In this document: one piece after another, positions 44,117 through 52,949 of the stretch
How the letters are laid out: each line of letters begins with the position of its first letter
How positions within the stretch are numbered: position 1 is the stretch's first letter
Assembly: GCF_900129505.1 (NCBI RefSeq)
Contig: NZ_LT670818.1
Coordinates: forward strand, 3,939,001-4,003,000
Direction of reading: 5' to 3'
DNA from: Bradyrhizobium erythrophlei
GTDB lineage: Bacteria > Pseudomonadota > Alphaproteobacteria > Rhizobiales > Xanthobacteraceae
Length of the DNA: 64,000 nt
Translations under genes and position numbers: made by a program
Notes under the pieces: model-generated
What the model saw: only the letters and a program-made list of their open reading frames with translations
The model's database searches: none
What the model was told of the DNA's origin: nothing

Positions 44117-45589
44117 ATGTCGGATTTTGCAGTCAAGGTATCGGAGCCGATCGTGCTGAAGGCACGATTGAACGAGGACTGGCTCGCCGTCGTCATCGGT
44201 CTGGCTGTGTTCGCAGCCGCTCTCGTCAGCATCAGCGGAACCGACCTCCTGGGCTGGGCGATAACGACGTCGGTCTATACCAACCTCTCACAGGCGCTGA
44301 GCCCGTTTGCAAAGACCTATGCGTGGCTCGGCGGTGGCGGTTCGCTGCTGGCGACCTACGCGGCGCTTCTTGTTGTGCTGAGCGCCGGCGTGATCACGCT
44401 CGGCGCGGATGTCAAGAAGTTCGCGATCGCGTTCACCGCCGTGTTCGCCATCGCCTATGCGAGCTGGATCGCCGGCAGCTATGCCTACATCGCCGTGGTG
44501 ACGCCGGCTGAGCAGCAGAAGTTCGGGCTCGCCTGGTCGCTCAAGCTGACCAACGAGGGCGGATTCATCGTGGCGCTGCTCTGCGGTTTGGTCATCGCCA
44601 ACTTCTTTCCACGGTTCGCGGAATGGCTGAAGGAGGCGATCCGGCCCGAGCTCTATATCAAGATCGCGATCGTCATTCTCGGCGCCACTGTCGCGGTCAC
44701 CGCGGCCGGCCGCCTGAATCTGGCGTCTTCGCTGCTTTTGCGCGGCGCGGCCGCGATCGTCGAGGCCTACCTGATCTATTGGGCGGTGATCTATTACATC
44801 TCGCGCAAATGGTTCGGCTTCAGCCGCGAGTGGTCGGTGCCGCTCGCCTCCGGCATTTCGATCTGTGGCGTGGCCGCGGCGATTGCAACGGGCGGGGCCA
44901 TTAGGGCCCGGCCGGCGGTGCCGATCCTGGTGTCGTCACTGGTTGTCGTGTTCGCTGTCGTCGAAGTCCTTATCCTGCCGTTCCTGGCTCAGACATTCCT
45001 GTGGCAGGAGCCGCTGGTGGCCGGCGCGTGGATCGGTCTCGCCATCAAGACCGACGGTGCCGCCGTCGCCGGTGGCGGCATCACCGAGTCGCTGATCATG
45101 GCGAAGAACGCCGCGGAGGGCATCAAGTACCAGCCCGGCTGGATTCTCGCGACCACGACGACGGTGAAGATCTTCATCGATATCTTCATCGGAATCTGGG
45201 CCTTCATCCTCGGCTATATCTGGACCAACCATATCGACAAGGGGCCGGACAGGGCGAAGCCTTCGGAGATCTGGCAGCGCTTCCCGAAGTTCATTCTGGG
45301 CTTCCTCCTCGTGTTCGCCGTGTCGCTCTGGCTAGCCATCGGTTCGACGCCGGAAATTGCAAAAGCGCTGCCCGCCGCCGCGGGCGAGGCCAACATCTTC
45401 CGGGTCATTTTCTTCGTCCTGACCTTCTTTTCGATCGGCGTGATGTCGGACTTCCGCAAGCTCTGGCAACAGGGTTTCGGCAAGCTCGCGGCGGTGTATT
45501 TCGTCAGCCTGTTCGGTTTCGTGATCTGGGTCGGGCTCCTGATCTCATGGCTGTTTTTCAGCGGCTTCAAGCCGCCGCTCGCCAGCTAG
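44117..45589 (+). CDS. YeiH-family putative sulfate exporter
   Basis: A 490-residue polytopic membrane protein of the UPF0324/YeiH family, annotated elsewhere as putative sulfate exporters. About 11-12 hydrophobic segments are seen, with conserved stretches such as SGISICGVAAAIATGGAI (about 250-267), AGAWIGLAIKTDGAAVAGG and the terminal FFSIGVMSDFRKLWQQGFGKLAAVYFVSLFGFVIWVGLL. It is longer than the common 340-residue form by an N-terminal extension of about 100 residues with extra helices. It starts after GAGGA. It is followed by a tiny membrane protein and then by methionine-type importer genes, which points to a role in sulfur balance. Confidence 0.88.
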   Translation: MSDFAVKVSEPIVLKARLNEDWLAVVIGLAVFAAALVSISGTDLLGWAITTSVYTNLSQALSPFAKTYAWLGGGGSLLATYAALLVVLSAGVITLGADVKKFAIAFTAVFAIAYASWIAGSYAYIAVVTPAEQQKFGLAWSLKLTNEGGFIVALLCGLVIANFFPRFAEWLKEAIRPELYIKIAIVILGATVAVTAAGRLNLASSLLLRGAAAIVEAYLIYWAVIYYISRKWFGFSREWSVPLASGISICGVAAAIATGGAIRARPAVPILVSSLVVVFAVVEVLILPFLAQTFLWQEPLVAGAWIGLAIKTDGAAVAGGGITESLIMAKNAAEGIKYQPGWILATTTTVKIFIDIFIGIWAFILGYIWTNHIDKGPDRAKPSEIWQRFPKFILGFLLVFAVSLWLAIGSTPEIAKALPAAAGEANIFRVIFFVLTFFSIGVMSDFRKLWQQGFGKLAAVYFVSLFGFVIWVGLLISWLFFSGFKPPLAS

Positions 45590-45606
45590 TACAAAGGGCA
45601 AAGCTG

Positions 45607-45762
45607 ATGTCGCAACCGGATCTCAAGGACGAACTCAACGCAACGGCGGTCGAACCGCTGCTGCCGATCGAGAAGAAACTGATCGGCTGGAGTCTCGGTC
45701 TGGGGATCGGACTGCTGATCGTCCTGATCGCGCTCAACCATTTTGTTCCGATCAAACTGTAA
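45607..45762 (+). CDS. 51-residue membrane companion of the YeiH protein
   Basis: MSQPDLKDELNATAVEPLLPIEKKLIGWSLGLGIGLLIVLIALNH: a charged N-terminal part and one transmembrane helix (about 28-45). It begins 17 bp after the YeiH stop with AAAGG upstream, so it should be translated from the same message. I do not know a name. Its position suggests that it is a small subunit or stabiliser of the transporter, which is only inference. Confidence 0.7.
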   Translation: MSQPDLKDELNATAVEPLLPIEKKLIGWSLGLGIGLLIVLIALNHFVPIKL

Positions 45763-45864
45763 CCCCGTCGACATTCGGCGACCGGATGGGGTGGCGCCGA
45801 TGCCACCGCTGGTTCGCTGCCTGGCCCCTCCTTGATCTCAACCTCCGCGCCGAAATGGTCCATT

Positions 45865-46971
45865 ATGAACGCTCCATTCCCGATCCAGTCTGGAGCGCCC
45901 GTGCTGCCGAGCGACCCGCAACCTCGCCCCATCATTGCGTTCGCCGACGTCAGCAAGGTTTATCCCGCGCGAAACGGCTCGGCCGAGGTTGTCGCGCTCG
46001 AAGCCATCGACCTGCAGGTGCCGGAAGGCGCCGTCGTCGGCGTTATCGGCCGCAGCGGCGCGGGCAAGTCGACGCTGATTCGTCTGATCAACGGCCTGGA
46101 GCGCCCGGACCGCGGTCATGTGCGGGTCAATGGAATCGACGTGACGGCGCTCGACGAACGACGGTTGCGTGAGGCCCGCCGTTCGATCGGGATGATCTTC
46201 CAGCATTTCAACCTGCTGTCGTCCCGAACGGCCTTCGAAAACATCGCATTGCCGCTGGAAATTGCCGGTTGCGCCGGGTCCGAAATCGCCGGGATCGTCG
46301 AGCCGCTGCTGGCGATGGTCGGGCTCGCCGACAAGCGCGACCGCTACCCCGCGGAGCTGTCCGGCGGGCAAAAGCAGCGGGTCGGCATTGCGCGTGCACT
46401 GGCGACCAAGCCGAAGGTGCTGTTGTCGGACGAGGCGACGTCCGCGCTCGATCCGGAAACCACCGACCAGATTTTGTCGCTGCTGAAGACCATCAACGCC
46501 GAACTCAAGCTGACGATCGTGTTCATCACCCACGAAATGTCGGTGGTGAAGAAGCTCGCAGACCGCGTCGCCGTGATCGAGAGCGGCCGTATCGTCGAGC
46601 AGGGAACGACCTACGAAATATTCGCCAACCCGCGCCACGAAACCACCAGGAAATTTCTCGGATCGGTCACCGGCGGCAACGCGCCGGAATGGCTGCTCGC
46701 CAAGCTGCGGTCCGAACGCCGGCCGGGCGACTGCGCGGTGCTGCACGTCGCATTCGTCGGCGCGCGGGCCGACCAACCGGTGCTGTCGCGTCTATCGCGC
46801 GCGCTTGCGGTCGACGTCAACATTCTGCATGGGCAGGTCGAGACCATCGCCGGCCATCCCTTCGGATCGCTGTTCATTTCGGTTCCATCGGATCCCGGCG
46901 TTGTCCGCAGCGTCATCGCCGAACTGCATGCGAGCCAGAATATCGTGGAGCACCTTGGTTATGTCGCCTGA
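45865..46971 (+). CDS. metN: Methionine import ATP-binding protein MetN-like
   Basis: A 368-residue ABC ATPase. Walker A is [19 protein letters not shown]-loop [21 protein letters not shown], signature [15 protein letters not shown], Walker [17 protein letters not shown]-loop ITHEMSVVK. The C-terminal 100 residues (about 265-368) form the NIL domain typical of MetN, which senses methionine and lowers transport when it is abundant. I chose the ATG 33 bp inside an open TTG frame. It overlaps metI by 11 bp and heads the metN-metI-metQ set. Confidence 0.92.
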   Translation: MNAPFPIQSGAPVLPSDPQPRPIIAFADVSKVYPARNGSAEVVALEAIDLQVPEGAVVGVIGRSGAGKSTLIRLINGLERPDRGHVRVNGIDVTALDERRLREARRSIGMIFQHFNLLSSRTAFENIALPLEIAGCAGSEIAGIVEPLLAMVGLADKRDRYPAELSGGQKQRVGIARALATKPKVLLSDEATSALDPETTDQILSLLKTINAELKLTIVFITHEMSVVKKLADRVAVIESGRIVEQGTTYEIFANPRHETTRKFLGSVTGGNAPEWLLAKLRSERRPGDCAVLHVAFVGARADQPVLSRLSRALAVDVNILHGQVETIAGHPFGSLFISVPSDPGVVRSVIAELHASQNIVEHLGYVA

Positions 46972-47625
46972 ACTGACCCAGCTCATTGCATGGTCGACCG
47001 TCGACACCTTGGTGATGGTGGGATTGTCCGGCCTGTTCGGAACGCTGATCGGACTGCCGCTCGGGATTTTCCTGGCCACAAGCCGGACAAACGAGCTGTT
47101 TCCGGCGCCCGCCGCCAATCGCATTCTTGGCCTGGTCGTGAACGCCACGCGCTCGACCCCTTTCATCATTCTCGTAGTGGCGATTGTGCCACTGACCCGC
47201 TTTATCGCGGGAACCTCGATCGGCACCCGCGCGGCGGTGGTGCCCCTGACCATTGCCGCTATTCCCTTCATCGCGCGCGTCGTTGAAGCCGCCATCCGCG
47301 AGGTCGATCAGGGACTGGTCGAGGCCGCACGCGCGTTCGGCGCCAGTCCGTTGCAGATCGTGCAGAAGGTCCTGTTGCCCGAAGCCATGCCGGCCGTGAC
47401 GCTGGCACTGACCCTGACCCCGTAAGCCTGCTCGGCTTTTCGGCGATGGTCGGAGCGGTGGGCGGCGGCGGGCTGGGCGATCTGGGGATTCGCTACGGTT
47501 ACCAGCGCTTCATGCCGGATGTCATGGCGACCGTCGTGCTTGTGCTGATCGCGCTTGTGCAGGGCGTGCAGACCGTGGGCGAAGCGATCGCGCGCCGACT
47601 CGACAAGCGCACGCGGAATTCATGA
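46961..47625 (+). pseudogene. metI: Methionine ABC permease MetI, frameshifted
   Basis: The first 154 residues are a good MetI (LGLVVNATRSTPFIILVVAIVPLTRFI and the loop EAARAFGASPLQIVQKVLLPEAMPAVTLALTLT), but the frame meets TAA at 47423-47425. In another frame the missing C-terminus follows at once (VSLLGFSAMVGAVGGGGLGDLGIRYGYQRF) and runs to TGA at 47623-47625. One missing base in the C run at 47417-47421 would restore a 221-residue protein, the family's normal size. So this is either a real recent mutation or a sequencing or assembly error. metN before it and metQ after it are intact. Confidence 0.85.
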
Positions 47626-47655
47626 ATCACATCAAACCACAGGAATAGACAGATC

Positions 47656-48438
47656 ATGTCGCTACGTCATCTCATCGTCTCGGCGGCCGCCCTGGTTGCG
47701 GTCGCGACCGCAGCCCGCGCCGAGACCATCAAGGTCGGCGCGACCGCCGGCCCGCATGCCCAGATCCTCGAGGCCGTCAAACCGATCGCCGCGAAGAATG
47801 GTCTCGACATTCAGATCGTCGAGTTCACCGATTACGTGGTGCCCAATGCCGCGCTGGACGCGGGCGATTTGCAGGCGAATTCTTTTCAGAACCAGCCCTA
47901 TCTCGACAACCAGAAGGCGGACCGCGGTTACAAGATCGAAGCGGTCGGCCTGACCGTTAATTTTCCGATGGGCGTCTATTCGAAGAAATACAAGAGCTGG
48001 GATGCGATACCCGCGGGCGCGACGCTCTCGATCCCCAACGATCCGACCAATGGCGGTCGCGTTCTGTTGCTGCTGCAGGACAAGGGCGTTCTGAAACTCA
48101 GGCCGGGTGTCGGATTCAAGCCGACCGTCGCCGACATCGTCGAAAATCCGAGGAAGTTCAAAATCGTGGAAGTGGATGCCGCACAGACGGCGCGAACCCT
48201 GGACGACGTCGACGCCGCAGCAGTCAACACCAACTATGCCACACAGGCGGGTCTTGATCCGGTCAAGGATGCGATCCTCCGCGAGGATCCCAAAGGACCC
48301 TATACCAATCTGCTCGCGGTGCGCGCCGCCGACAAGGACAAGCCCTGGGTCAAGCTTCTGGTCGACAGCTATCACACGCCCGAGGTCAGGGAGTTCGTTC
48401 TCACCAAGTTCAAGGGTGCGGTGCTGCCGGCCTGGTAG
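47656..48438 (+). CDS. metQ: Methionine-binding protein MetQ/NlpA-like
   Basis: A 260-residue periplasmic binding protein with a signal peptide (1 to about 22, ending ARA). It has the NlpA-family features IKVGATAGPHAQILEAVKPIAAKNGLDIQIVEFTDYVVPNAALDAGDLQANSFQNQPYLDNQ and SIPNDPTNGGRVLLLLQ. No lipobox cysteine is seen at the cleavage site, so it may be free in the periplasm. It should deliver methionine or a related thio-compound to MetNI. It starts 30 bp after the restored end of metI. Confidence 0.93.
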   Translation: MSLRHLIVSAAALVAVATAARAETIKVGATAGPHAQILEAVKPIAAKNGLDIQIVEFTDYVVPNAALDAGDLQANSFQNQPYLDNQKADRGYKIEAVGLTVNFPMGVYSKKYKSWDAIPAGATLSIPNDPTNGGRVLLLLQDKGVLKLRPGVGFKPTVADIVENPRKFKIVEVDAAQTARTLDDVDAAAVNTNYATQAGLDPVKDAILREDPKGPYTNLLAVRAADKDKPWVKLLVDSYHTPEVREFVLTKFKGAVLPAW

Positions 48439-48462
48439 GGGGTCAAGCGGCGACCTGCGCAG

Positions 48463-49245
48463 TCAGCCTTGCAACGCCGCCAGCAATTCGTCGGGCCGTT
48501 CCACCATCATCATGTGGCCCGCGCCGGGCAGCACCACGGTGCGTGCCTTCGGCAGCGCAGCGGCCAGCGTCTTGCCGGTTCTCGCGGGGGTCATCATGTC
48601 GCGTTCGCCCAGGATCAGCGTCGCCGGCACGGTGATCCTGGCCGCGGCGGCCAGCGCGTTCTGATAGGCGTTGCAGGCGGACAGATCGTTGAACAGTACG
48701 CCGGGCCGGCATTGCTCCAGCACGCGCTGCGCGCCGGAATGCATCCACAGGCCGGGCGCCAGGCTTCCGCCCAGTTCCGCCTGGTAGCCAAGACCCCAGA
48801 TCGAGACCATGTCGACGGCGTCATGGTCGTTGGCTTCGGCGGCCTTCAAGAGATCCGGGCCGACCGTCATGGTGGCCGCGGTACCGATCAGGCTGAGCGC
48901 GGAAACACTCGCCGGATGCCGCGCGGCGGTCTCCAGCGCGATCAGCGATCCCATGGAATGGCCGACCAGGTGCACCGTCGAGACGCCGGCGGCATCGAGC
49001 AAGGCTGCGGTCCAGTCGGCCATGGCGGCAATGGTTGGCAGCGGCGCGCCGGCGGAGCGGCCGTGGCCGGGCAGATCCGGTGCCAGCACGCCATGGCCGT
49101 GATGCGCGAACCAGCGGCTGTGAAGAGCCCAGGTGGTATGGTCGAAGCCGGCGCCGTGCAGGAAGACGACGGTCGGCAGCGACGTGTCGAATTCCCGGCC
49201 GCCGGTGGCGACGAATGTCTCGATGCCGTTCACGGACAACTGCAT
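48463..49245 (-). CDS. Alpha/beta hydrolase linked to O-acetylhomoserine sulfhydrylase
   Basis: A 260-residue serine hydrolase. The oxyanion region is VVFLHGAGFDHTTW, the nucleophile elbow is LVGHSMGSLIALE, the acid Asp is in ILGERDMMTP and the His in PGAGHMMMVERP. There is no signal peptide. It starts 3 bp after the stop of the sulfhydrylase gene, so the two form one operon. It could hydrolyse an ester or thioester connected with sulfur amino acid supply, but this is inference from position only. Confidence 0.88.
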   Translation of the reverse strand: MQLSVNGIETFVATGGREFDTSLPTVVFLHGAGFDHTTWALHSRWFAHHGHGVLAPDLPGHGRSAGAPLPTIAAMADWTAALLDAAGVSTVHLVGHSMGSLIALETAARHPASVSALSLIGTAATMTVGPDLLKAAEANDHDAVDMVSIWGLGYQAELGGSLAPGLWMHSGAQRVLEQCRPGVLFNDLSACNAYQNALAAAARITVPATLILGERDMMTPARTGKTLAAALPKARTVVLPGAGHMMMVERPDELLAALQG

Positions 49246-49248
49246 GGC

Positions 49249-50544
49249 TCAAACCTTCTGCGAAACACGGAGCGCCTGGCCGAGATCGTCGATGATGTCG
49301 GCGGCCGCTTCGATGCCGATCGACAGCCGCACCAGTTCCTCGCCGATCCCGGCGGCCTTGAGCTGGGCGGCATCCATCTGCTGATGGGTGGTGCTGGCGG
49401 GATGAATGACCAGGGTCTTGGCGTCGCCGACATTGGCTAAATGGCTCACCATCCGCAACGCTTCGATGAATTTCTTGCCGGCAGGCCGGCCGCCCTTGAT
49501 GCCGAAGCTGACGATCGACCCGGCACCGCGCGGCAGCAATTGTTTTGCGAGCTGATAATCGGGATGGCTCTCCAGCGAAGGATGCAGCACCCAGTCGACC
49601 GCCTTGTTCGCGGCGAGGAAGGCGAGCACGGCCTGCGTGTTGGCGACGTGGCGCTCCATGCGGATGCCGAGCGTCTCGACGCCCTGCAGCAGTTGAAACG
49701 CGTTGGTCGGCGACAGGCAGGCGCCGAAATCGCGCAGGCCTTCGGTACGCGCGCGCATGATGAAGGCGGCGGGGCCGAACTGCTCGTCGAAGACGATGCC
49801 GTGATAGCCGGCATAGGGCTCGGTCAGTACCGGAAACTTGGCCGAGGCGCGCCAGTCGAACCGGCCGCCGTCGATGATGACGCCGCCGATCGCGATGCCA
49901 TGGCCGCCGATCCATTTGGTGGCCGAGTTCATCACGAGGTCGGAGCCGAGCTCGATCGGCCGGCTGAGAAAGGGCGTCGCAAAGGTGTTGTCGATCAACA
50001 GCGGAATTTTTGCGTCGTGCGCGATGGCTGCGACTTTCGGGATATCCAGCACCTCGAGTCCGGGATTGCCGATGGTTTCGCCGATCACCAGGCGCGTGTT
50101 GGGCTGGATCGCGGCGCGGAATTCATCCAGCGCGCGCGGCTTGACGAAGCTCGTGGTGATGCCGAAGCGGGGCAGGGTATGCGTGAGCAAGTTGATGCTG
50201 CCGCCATAGAGCGAGGAGGAGGCGACGATGTGGTCGCCGGCGTTGAGCAGCGTCGCGATGGCGAGATGCAGCGCCGCCATGCCGCTCGCGGTGCATACGG
50301 CGCCGACGCCGCCCTCCAGCGCGGCGAGCCGCTCTTCGAGCACCGCCGTGGTCGGGTTGGAGATGCGCGTATAGATGTGCCCGGCGCGTTCCAGGTTGAA
50401 CAGGGCCGCGGCATGGTCGGCATCCTGAAACACGTAGGAAGTGGTCTGATAGATCGGGACCGCACGCGCGCCCGTGACGGGATCCGGGTGCTGGCCGGCG
50501 TGCAGGCTGAGCGTCTCGAAGGCGGGCGGCTTGGGTGCGGGCAT
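49249..50544 (-). CDS. metY: O-acetylhomoserine sulfhydrylase (aminocarboxypropyltransferase)
   Basis: A 431-residue PLP enzyme of the Cys/Met metabolism family, of the O-acetylhomoserine type by length and by FETLSLHAGQHPDPVTGARAVPIYQTTSYVF at the start. The Schiff-base lysine is in MNSATKWIGGHGI, the PLP ring is stacked by Tyr in SLYGGSINL, and the C-terminal IHPASTTHQQM is typical. It makes homocysteine from O-acetylhomoserine and sulfide, the direct sulfhydrylation path. I chose the ATG of MPAPKPP rather than one 48 bp earlier. It is divergent from the sulfonate operon. Confidence 0.93.
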   Translation of the reverse strand: MPAPKPPAFETLSLHAGQHPDPVTGARAVPIYQTTSYVFQDADHAAALFNLERAGHIYTRISNPTTAVLEERLAALEGGVGAVCTASGMAALHLAIATLLNAGDHIVASSSLYGGSINLLTHTLPRFGITTSFVKPRALDEFRAAIQPNTRLVIGETIGNPGLEVLDIPKVAAIAHDAKIPLLIDNTFATPFLSRPIELGSDLVMNSATKWIGGHGIAIGGVIIDGGRFDWRASAKFPVLTEPYAGYHGIVFDEQFGPAAFIMRARTEGLRDFGACLSPTNAFQLLQGVETLGIRMERHVANTQAVLAFLAANKAVDWVLHPSLESHPDYQLAKQLLPRGAGSIVSFGIKGGRPAGKKFIEALRMVSHLANVGDAKTLVIHPASTTHQQMDAAQLKAAGIGEELVRLSIGIEAAADIIDDLGQALRVSQKV

Positions 50545-50924
50545 GGGGAATCTCGGAAGGCGGTGCGGTTTGGCAGGATCGGCTAGTTGCACCCATTTGC
50601 CACAAAAACACTTCGATTGTTAGCCCGTTGCTTGGGGCGGCTCGGCTTTCTTAATGGCTGGCTGCGATCGATGACGTTCCAATTGCAACCCGGTGCCGAT
50701 CCGATGGCACTGCCTAATTTGCGATTAACAACTTCACGTGATGCAAGCGACAAGAAAAATGCGTCGCGGCCGAACTTCATCTTGCAATAAATCCATCGTC
50801 GCCGCCCTGCGGCGCAGCGCGCTCATTGCTATTTTTGCAGAGCACTCGACACCTCATTCGCGCCGCACCATCATTTCTTCATCGAATGATCGCGTACCGT
50901 CGCGCTCGTCGTCAGGAGATCGGA
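50545..50924. other. Intergenic control region between sulfhydrylase and sulfonate genes
   Basis: A 380-bp gap between divergent sulfur genes. It holds the second copy of the shared upstream element (50825-50860). Between 50590 and 50700 on the minus strand I looked for a SAM-II riboswitch for the sulfhydrylase gene and did not find the conserved core convincingly. Confidence 0.55.
50825..50860 (+). promoter_or_regulatory. Shared sulfur-locus upstream element, copy B
   Basis: ATTGCTATTTTTGC (50825-50838), a 7-bp spacer, TCGACAC (50846-50852) and CTCATTCG (50853-50860). Aligned without gaps to the copy at 44009-44044, 29 of 36 bases agree. It begins 100 bp and ends 65 bp before the first sulfonate-binding-protein gene. 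Confidence 0.65.
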
Positions 50925-51875
50925 ATGAAGCGTCGTGAATTCTTGAAACTTTCGCTTGGAGGCGCTGCGGTCGCAGCAGTTTCGCGTGAGGCGCGGGCGC
51001 AGGCCGGCGTCAGGGAAATCCGCGTCGGCTACCAGAAGAACGGCGTGCTGGTGATCGCGCGGCAACAGGCCACGCTGGAGAAGCATTTTGCTTCCCGGGG
51101 GATAGCCGTGAAATGGATCGAGTTCTCCTCGGGGCCGCCGATGCTGGAGGCGATGAACGTCGGCAGCGTCGATTACGGCGCGGTGGGCGATTCGCCGCCG
51201 GTCTTTGCGCAGGCCGCGGGCGCGGCCATCGTCTATGCCGCGGGTCAGCCGATCACCAACGGGCAGGGCATTCTCATCCCGAGCAATTCTTCGATCCGCG
51301 GCATCGCCGATCTCAGGGGCAAGCGCGTCGGCTTCACCAAGGGTTCCAGCGCCCACAATATCGTCGTGCAGACCCTGGAAAAAGCCGGGCTCACCTATGC
51401 CGACATCACGCCGGTTTATCTGACCCCGCCGGATGCGGGGCCTGCGTTCGCCAATGGCAGCATCGATGCCTGGTCGATCTGGGATCCGTATTTCGCGATC
51501 GGCGAGACCACGCAGAACGGCCGCATCCTCGTCAACGCCTCAGACATCACCAAGACCAACTCGTTCTATATCGCCAACCGCAATTTTGCGAAGAGCCACG
51601 GGCAGGTGTTGCAAGAGATCATCGACGTGACGACCGCGACCGCGAAGTGGGCCGAGTCGCACCGCGAGGAGGTGGCGAAAGCGCTGAGCGCGGTGACCAA
51701 CATTCCCCTGGACATCCAGACGGTCGCCGCCAACCGCTCGTCCTTTGCCGTCGGTCCGGTCACCGATGACATCATCACGACCCAGCAGGGCGTCGCCGAT
51801 CGCTTCTTCAAGCTGGGTCTGATTCCAAAACCGGTTGCGGTTCGCGATGCGGTCTGGAAGCCGGTGCAGACCTGA
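50925..51875 (+). CDS. ssuA: Sulfonate ABC substrate-binding protein, copy 1
   Basis: A 316-residue periplasmic protein. The N-terminus MKRREFLKLSLGGAAVAAV carries a twin-arginine (RREFLK) signal. The SsuA/aliphatic sulfonate features include IRVGYQKNGVLVIARQQATLEKHF, WIEFSSGPPMLEAMNVGSVDYGAVGDSPPVFAQAAGA, GKRVGFTKGSSAHNIVVQTLEKAGL and [18 protein letters not shown] chose the ATG preceded by AGGAGATCGG; a longer open frame upstream would include the control element. It is the first of two tandem binding proteins in the operon. Confidence 0.94.
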   Translation: MKRREFLKLSLGGAAVAAVSREARAQAGVREIRVGYQKNGVLVIARQQATLEKHFASRGIAVKWIEFSSGPPMLEAMNVGSVDYGAVGDSPPVFAQAAGAAIVYAAGQPITNGQGILIPSNSSIRGIADLRGKRVGFTKGSSAHNIVVQTLEKAGLTYADITPVYLTPPDAGPAFANGSIDAWSIWDPYFAIGETTQNGRILVNASDITKTNSFYIANRNFAKSHGQVLQEIIDVTTATAKWAESHREEVAKALSAVTNIPLDIQTVAANRSSFAVGPVTDDIITTQQGVADRFFKLGLIPKPVAVRDAVWKPVQT

Positions 51876-51943
51876 TCCGAACCCCTTCACAGTGAATTTA
51901 GACATCGTTTGATGAAACGAGTCATCCACATCAGGAGACCGTA

Positions 51944-52900
51944 ATGAAGCGTCGGGAATTCTTGCAATTGTCGTTCGGAACCGTCGCTGCGGCTGCGCTG
52001 TCATCGCGTGCGAGAGCCGAAGCCGCGCCGAAGGAGATCCGCATCGGCACCCAGAAGGGCGGCTACTTTCCGGCGGTGCGGCAGCGGCATACGGTGGAAG
52101 ATCTGTTCAAGCCGCTCGGCATCGAAATAAAATGGATCGATTTCCAGTTTGGGCCGCCGCTTTTGGAAGCGATCAATGTCGGCAGCGTCGATTTCGGCTA
52201 TGTCGGCGACTCCCCGCCGATCTTCGCGCAGGCCGCGGGCGCCAGGATCCGCTATGTCGCCGCCGTCAAGTCGGACGGCACTACGCAGGCGATCATCGTC
52301 CCCCAGGATTCGCCGATCAAGACGCTCGCCGATCTCAGAGGCAAGCGGATCGCGTTCGGCAAGGGTTCGAGCGCGCACAATCTATTGGTCGCAGCACTCG
52401 AGAAGGCGGGAATTGCCTGGAGCGATATCACGCCCGCTCCGCTCGCGCCGGCCGATGCGACGGCGGCCTTCGTCAAGGGATCGGTCGATGCCTGGTCGAT
52501 CTGGGATCCCTATCTCTCGCTGGCCGAGCTGAAGGACCACGCCCGCGTGATCGCCTTCGACAAGGACATCCACAAACCCAACGCCTTCTATATCGCGGGT
52601 TCCGACTTCGTGGAGAAGTACCCCGCGCTGGTTGCCCGGCTCAACGGCGTGTTTGCCTCGGAAGGCGTTTGGGCCGACCAGCATCATGAGGAGGTCGCCA
52701 GGGCACAGGCGGAGGCGACGGGGGTCGATATCGAAGCCGTGAGGCGCTTCGTCGACCGTTCGAATTTCCGCGTCGTTCCGGTCGACGACGAGGTGATCAG
52801 GAGCCAGCAGGCGGTCGCTGATCGCTTTGCGCGCCTCGGCCTGATTCCGAAGCCGGTCAAGGTTTCGGAGATCATCTGGAAATGGACGCCGGGCTCCTGA
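51944..52900 (+). CDS. Sulfonate ABC substrate-binding protein, copy 2
   Basis: A 318-residue paralog of the preceding gene, with the same RREFL twin-arginine signal and the same landmarks ([73 protein letters not shown]). Roughly half of the residues differ, so the two copies probably bind different sulfonates and share one permease and ATPase. AGGAGACCG precedes the ATG. Confidence 0.93.
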   Translation: MKRREFLQLSFGTVAAAALSSRARAEAAPKEIRIGTQKGGYFPAVRQRHTVEDLFKPLGIEIKWIDFQFGPPLLEAINVGSVDFGYVGDSPPIFAQAAGARIRYVAAVKSDGTTQAIIVPQDSPIKTLADLRGKRIAFGKGSSAHNLLVAALEKAGIAWSDITPAPLAPADATAAFVKGSVDAWSIWDPYLSLAELKDHARVIAFDKDIHKPNAFYIAGSDFVEKYPALVARLNGVFASEGVWADQHHEEVARAQAEATGVDIEAVRRFVDRSNFRVVPVDDEVIRSQQAVADRFARLGLIPKPVKVSEIIWKWTPGS

Positions 52901-52949
52901 AAACTCCCTAACACACCAGCAATTCGGACGCGGCAAGGAGGCCGGTCAC

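Noticed and set aside
46805..47425. Longer version of metI starting inside metN
   Set aside because: The extra N-terminal residues are out of frame with metN and unlike MetI; the conserved part begins at 46961.
50590..50700. SAM-II riboswitch before the sulfhydrylase gene
   Set aside because: Expected in alphaproteobacteria, and a GGGCTAAC segment is present, but I could not find the paired helix and loop order of the motif. A covariance-model search would decide.
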